Assembly: GCA_017560425.1 (NCBI GenBank)
Contig: JAFZEX010000020.1
Span: forward strand, 1-64,000
Origin: Alistipes sp.
GTDB lineage: Bacteria; Bacteroidota; Bacteroidia; Bacteroidales; Rikenellaceae
Length of the DNA: 64,000 bases
Direction of reading: 5' to 3'
Shown: positions 60,494 to 64,000 of the stretch, piece after piece
How positions within the stretch are numbered: the stretch's first letter is position 1
Layout: each line of letters begins with the position of its first letter
Notes under the pieces: generated by a model
Seen by the model: only the letters and a program-made list of their open reading frames with translations
The model's database searches: none
Told to the model about the DNA's origin: nothing
Program-made: the position numbers and the translations under genes

Positions 60494-61789
60494 CTACACC
60501 AACGATGCAAATAGGTCGTAATCCTCGCAGTCGGTAATCTGAACATCGTAGAAGCGACCACGATAGAGGCGTTTAGCGCCGCTGTCGATGATAATCTCCT
60601 GATCTACCTCGGGTGAGTCGTACTCCGAGCGACCGATATAGAAGTCGCCCTCCTTACGGTCGATTATAACACGCATTGTCTGACCTATGCGCTTGGCGTT
60701 GTTCTCCAACGACACACGCTCCTGAAGGCGCATGATGCGGTCTACACGCTCCTGCTTAACCTCATCAGCAACATCGTCCTTGAGGCGTGTTGCCGAGTAT
60801 GTGCCCTCCTCCTCCGAGTAGGGGAAAACGCCCAAGCGGTCGAACTTGGTGGTCATGACAAACTCCATGAGCTCTGCAAAGTCGGCATCGCTCTCGCCTG
60901 GGTAGCCCACGAGAAGCGTTGTGCGAAGTGCAATATCGGGAATTGCCTTGCGCAGCTTTGCGATAAGCTCCTGAGCCTCAGCCTTAGTGTGGCGACGCTT
61001 CATCGCCGAGAGCTGATTATCCGAGATGTGCTGGAACGGAATGTCGAGGTATCGGCAAATCTTTCTCTCACGTGCCATAACCTCGATAAGCTGATCGGGG
61101 AAGTCGGTAGGATAGGCGTAGTGTAGGCGTATCCACTCCAACTTCTCGATGCGGCACAAGCGCTCCAATAGCTCGGCAATCTTACGCTCGCCATAGATGT
61201 CCACACCATAGTATGTCGTATCCTGAGCAATGACCATAATCTCACGCACACCCTTCTCGACAAGTGCCTCAGCCTCAGCCACAAGCGCCTCCATAGGCAC
61301 CGACTTATGGCGACCACGGATAAGAGGTATGGCACAGTAGCCACACATCCAATTACAGCCCTCCGAAATCTTGAGGTAGGCATAGTGCGATGGCGTTGAG
61401 AGCTCACGCTTTGTCTCATTCTCGGTGCGGTATTTAGCACCAAGGCGCTCAACAATGCCCGCCCAATCGTTCACGCCAAAGAAGTCATCAACCTCGGGAA
61501 GCTCGGGGCGTAGCTCGTCGGCATAGCGCTGCGAGAGGCAGCCAACAACGAAGAGCTCCTCGATCTTACCCTGGTCCTTAAGCTGTGCGGCACGCAAGAT
61601 GGTGTCGATAGACTCCTGCTTGGCATCGCCAATAAAGCCACATGTGTTAATCACAACAACATCTGCGTCGGTACGGTCGCTATCGAAGACTACCTTGTAG
61701 TCCATTGCCGCAAGCTGCGCTGCGAGGTGCTCCGAATCAACAGTGTTCTTCGAGCAACCGAGGGTTATGATATTTATCTTTTTTGCCAT
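60494..61789 (-). CDS. rimO: ribosomal protein uS12 methylthiotransferase RimO
   Basis: Radical SAM enzyme that methylthiolates an Asp of uS12. 431 residues. N-terminal UPF0004 domain with LGCSKNTVDSE and NTCGFIGDAKQES (auxiliary cluster Cys), radical SAM core with ISEGCNWMCGYC, and a C-terminal TRAM-like domain (VIIDRKEGDFYIGRSEYDSPEVD). It starts 8 bp after ftsY on the same strand. Confidence 0.96.
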   Translation of the reverse strand: MAKKINIITLGCSKNTVDSEHLAAQLAAMDYKVVFDSDRTDADVVVINTCGFIGDAKQESIDTILRAAQLKDQGKIEELFVVGCLSQRYADELRPELPEVDDFFGVNDWAGIVERLGAKYRTENETKRELSTPSHYAYLKISEGCNWMCGYCAIPLIRGRHKSVPMEALVAEAEALVEKGVREIMVIAQDTTYYGVDIYGERKIAELLERLCRIEKLEWIRLHYAYPTDFPDQLIEVMARERKICRYLDIPFQHISDNQLSAMKRRHTKAEAQELIAKLRKAIPDIALRTTLLVGYPGESDADFAELMEFVMTTKFDRLGVFPYSEEEGTYSATRLKDDVADEVKQERVDRIMRLQERVSLENNAKRIGQTMRVIIDRKEGDFYIGRSEYDSPEVDQEIIIDSGAKRLYRGRFYDVQITDCEDYDLFASLV

Positions 61790-61797
61790 ACTCTCAA

Positions 61798-62871
61798 CTA
61801 TTTAGCATCGCCAAACATGGCACGTACAAACTCCTTGCGGTCGAACATCTTGAGCTGGTCGATACCCTCGCCAATGCCGATGTAGCGCACAGGGATATGG
61901 AACTTATCGCTAATGCCGATTACCACACCACCCTTGGCCGTGCCATCGAGCTTGGTGATGGTTAGCGATGTCACCTGCGTAGCCTCGGTAAAGTGCTTAG
62001 CCTGCTCAAAGGCGTTCTGTCCTGTCGAGCCATCGAGCACAAGCATAACCTCGTGTGGTGCATCGGGGATAACCTTTGCCATGACGTTGCGAATCTTCGT
62101 AAGCTCCTTCATAAGACCCACCTTGTTGTGCAATCGGCCCGCAGTGTCGATAAGCACCACATCAGCACCATTAGCCACTGCCGAGCGTAGTGTGTCGTAT
62201 GCCACAGAGGCTGGGTCAGAACCCATCTCCTGGCGCACCATAGTAGCACCAGCACGCTCAGCCCACACGGCAAGCTGGTCGATAGCCGCAGCACGGAACG
62301 TGTCGGCAGCACCGATATATACCTTTCTGCCCGCCTTGGTTAGCTGCGCTGCGAGCTTACCGATAGTCGTAGTCTTACCAGCGCCATTAACACCCACAAC
62401 CATAAGCACATAGGGCATACCCTCCTTCACCTCGATACCGAAGTCCTTTGTCGAGCGGTGCGACTCCTCCATGAGCTCGGCAATCTCCTCACGCAAGATC
62501 GAGTGTAGCTCCTCGGTGTTCATATACTTGTCACGTGCCACACGCTCCTCGATTCGCTCGATAATCTTCACCGTAGTATCGACACCCACGTCCGAGGTTA
62601 TAAGCACCTCCTCCAAGTCGTCGAGCACGTCGGCATCTACCGTTGTGCGACCCGCAATCGCACGTTTGAGCTTGCCAAAGAAGCCCTCCTTGGTCTTCTC
62701 CAAGCCCGCCTCGAGCTCCTTGCGCTCAGCCTCGAGCTCCTCTGCCGACGCTACCTCCTCGCTCTCTGGGGCCTCGCCCTCAGCAACATTTGTTGTTATC
62801 TCTTCAGAGTTTGCCTCGGTGGCTACCGCTGGCTCCTCCTTCTTCTTTTTAAAAAGATCAAAAAATCCCAT
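61798..62871 (-). CDS. ftsY: signal recognition particle receptor FtsY
   Basis: Docks the SRP-ribosome complex at the inner membrane. 357 residues. Acidic A-domain at about 1-65 (many Glu), N-domain helices, then the G-domain: GVNGAGKTTTIGKLAAQL, DTAGRLHNK and TKLDGTAKGGV. Its promoter at 62902-62933 is a good match, and rimO follows 8 bp after the stop. Confidence 0.97.
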   Translation of the reverse strand: MGFFDLFKKKKEEPAVATEANSEEITTNVAEGEAPESEEVASAEELEAERKELEAGLEKTKEGFFGKLKRAIAGRTTVDADVLDDLEEVLITSDVGVDTTVKIIERIEERVARDKYMNTEELHSILREEIAELMEESHRSTKDFGIEVKEGMPYVLMVVGVNGAGKTTTIGKLAAQLTKAGRKVYIGAADTFRAAAIDQLAVWAERAGATMVRQEMGSDPASVAYDTLRSAVANGADVVLIDTAGRLHNKVGLMKELTKIRNVMAKVIPDAPHEVMLVLDGSTGQNAFEQAKHFTEATQVTSLTITKLDGTAKGGVVIGISDKFHIPVRYIGIGEGIDQLKMFDRKEFVRAMFGDAK

Positions 62872-62901
62872 ATCGTGTCGTTAATATTATATATTAATTC
62901 A

Positions 62902-62933
62902 CAAAGATAGTCATTTTTTCGATACAAAACAAA
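62902..62933 (-). promoter_or_regulatory. promoter of ftsY-rimO
   Basis: Minus-strand TTTG at 62930-62933, 20 bp, TATCTTTG at 62902-62909. Confidence 0.78.
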
Positions 62934-63019
62934 TATTATTTGCGTTGTGCGTAACACTGCTTTTTAACACAGCACGATTGCACATCGAAAGAATTTAAAG
63001 AATTTAAAGAACAACCCAT

Positions 63020-63051
63020 TTTGGATATATAACAAATATTTATTACCTTTG
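63020..63051 (+). promoter_or_regulatory. promoter of the YARHG gene
   Basis: TTTG at 63020-63023, 20 bp, TACCTTTG at 63044-63051; 26 bp from the ATG. Confidence 0.8.
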
Positions 63052-63077
63052 CATGATAACTCAAACAGACTCAAACT

Positions 63078-63908
63078 ATGGCAATCATTCAGTGCCCACA
63101 GTGCAAAGCTATTCTTAAGCACGACGCAACGACCTGTAATAAGTGTGGCTACGACCTAACACAGCCTTCACCAGCAGCAAAGAGCGCCATCACCCCCGCA
63201 CCAAAGTCGGGCAAATCGGGCAGCACGGTTGCTATCGTTGCATTGCTGGCAGTAATCGCTGCATTGATTATCGCCGTTGTGATGCTTACCACAAGCACCA
63301 CCAAGAGCTCGGATAATGGTGGCGAAATTGCTGATGGCGCGAGTGTTGAAAAGTTTGTTCCATCAACCGGTGGTCTTTATCCTCACACCTCAGTGCGTGC
63401 CATTGCCGAGAGCGAGCTTTATGGCATGACACCTCGTGAGCTAAAGATTATGCGTAACGAGATTTTTGCTCGTCATGGCAAGATTTTCAAGACCAAGGAC
63501 ATGGCTGAATACTTCTCGTTGCAAAATTGGTATCGTGCTTATGCAGAGAATGTTACACTCAGCGATATTGAGCAGTTCAACGTAGCAGTTATCAAGGCAT
63601 ACGAGGATAAGCTCGGCGCACAGAACCTAACGCAGATAAAGCCAAAGAAGAGCGCCGCAAAGTCGAGCATAGGACTCTTCCCATTCACCTCGACACGCAA
63701 GGTAACCTACAACGACATTTGTGAGCTGAGCGAGTACGAGCTTAAGATCATGCGTAACGAGATATATGCTCGCCACGGCTACATCTTCCAAACCACGGAC
63801 ATGAAGCAGTATTTCTCTAAGCAGAGCTGGTATCGCCCAACAACAAGCAACGTCAAGCTCTCGAACATCGAGCAGTACAACGTAAACTTTATTAAGAGCT
63901 ATGAGTAG
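63078..63908 (+). CDS. zinc-ribbon membrane protein with two YARHG domains
   Basis: 276 residues. Zinc ribbon at residues 6-23 (CPQC ... CNKC). One membrane helix at about 50-70 (VAIVALLAVIAALIIAVVML), so the ribbon faces the cytoplasm and the rest the periplasm. Two YARHG domains follow at about 110-170 (LKIMRNEIFARHG) and 210-270 (LKIMRNEIYARHG), each with a downstream aromatic NWY or SWY. YARHG domains are extracellular and of unknown function, thought to bind wall or envelope components. The next gene, a lipoprotein, overlaps its last 8 bp. Confidence 0.88.
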   Translation: MAIIQCPQCKAILKHDATTCNKCGYDLTQPSPAAKSAITPAPKSGKSGSTVAIVALLAVIAALIIAVVMLTTSTTKSSDNGGEIADGASVEKFVPSTGGLYPHTSVRAIAESELYGMTPRELKIMRNEIFARHGKIFKTKDMAEYFSLQNWYRAYAENVTLSDIEQFNVAVIKAYEDKLGAQNLTQIKPKKSAAKSSIGLFPFTSTRKVTYNDICELSEYELKIMRNEIYARHGYIFQTTDMKQYFSKQSWYRPTTSNVKLSNIEQYNVNFIKSYE

Positions 63909-64000
63909 CAAGAGGATAGCACTCTACATACTACTACTAACAACGTTTGTAGCCTGCTCATCAGCACCTATCACTGCAAACAGATTATCGTGCGACTCGA
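63901..64000 (+). CDS. lipoprotein, N-terminus only (cut by the window end)
   Basis: An ATG at 63901 overlaps the YARHG stop by 8 bp and opens a frame that runs off the edge. The first 33 residues show a lipoprotein signal: SSKRIALYILLLTTFVACSS, with the lipid Cys at about position 20. Nothing can be said of its function; the overlap implies coupling with the YARHG protein. Confidence 0.7.
   Translation, partial: MSSKRIALYILLLTTFVACSSAPITANRLSCDS

Overview
The window is chromosomal DNA from a gut-type Bacteroidales bacterium, possibly Rikenellaceae or a neighbouring family; the genus cannot be settled from what is visible. The grounds are the 5' end of a Bacteroidetes 16S rRNA gene at the left edge, promoters of the Bacteroidetes sigma-ABfr type (TTTG, about 19-20 bp, TAnnTTTG) before most transcription units, the PorX regulator of the type IX secretion pathway, and many BACON, DUF4493, PCMD and Omp28-like lipoproteins.

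Layout. 1-821: start of a 16S rRNA gene on the minus strand, fed by three tandem promoters. 822-9829: an isochorismatase-fold hydrolase, aspartase (aspA), a phage-like coiled-coil protein, coaD-lpxD-ruvC, two tandem TlpA-like thioredoxin proteins, tRNA-Arg(ACG) and a GH29 fucosidase lipoprotein. 10008-23444 (minus): an envelope and housekeeping series read right to left as HU, a 29-residue AURKAIP1/COX24-type basic protein, rng, mfd, coaX, an outer-membrane barrel, a TPR protein, lptC, a CNNM/CorC protein and a PpiD/SurA-like foldase. 23641-26746 (minus): NUDIX-porX-tsaE plus an SRPBCC protein. 26809-28920: an S9 peptidase lipoprotein.

29118-45551 is the first accessory surface region: six BACON lipoproteins in several units, interrupted by an M1 aminopeptidase and a glycerate kinase. 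All but the Omp28-like protein, and also the single-BACON protein at 44.3 kb, carry a recurring beta-rich module that I do not recognise as a named family. Between 42.8 and 44.2 kb lies an AT-richer islet with a consensus-like sigma-54 promoter, two large palindromic cassettes, a small membrane protein and a structured leader with two mutually exclusive hairpins. 45727-55135 is a second surface locus: a fimbrillin-like lipoprotein, three DUF4493 proteins (the last fused to PCMD), two outer-membrane barrels and a PCMD lipoprotein. An intrinsic terminator sits immediately before the first barrel gene.

55199-64000 returns to core functions: a HAD phosphatase, engB, prs, rny, a probable 6S RNA, zapA with a coiled-coil partner, rimO-ftsY, a double-YARHG membrane protein, and the first codons of a lipoprotein cut off by the window end. 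A composite 3' element (conserved stop-proximal sequence, small hairpin, large terminator hairpin) follows aspA, the PpiD-like gene and rny.
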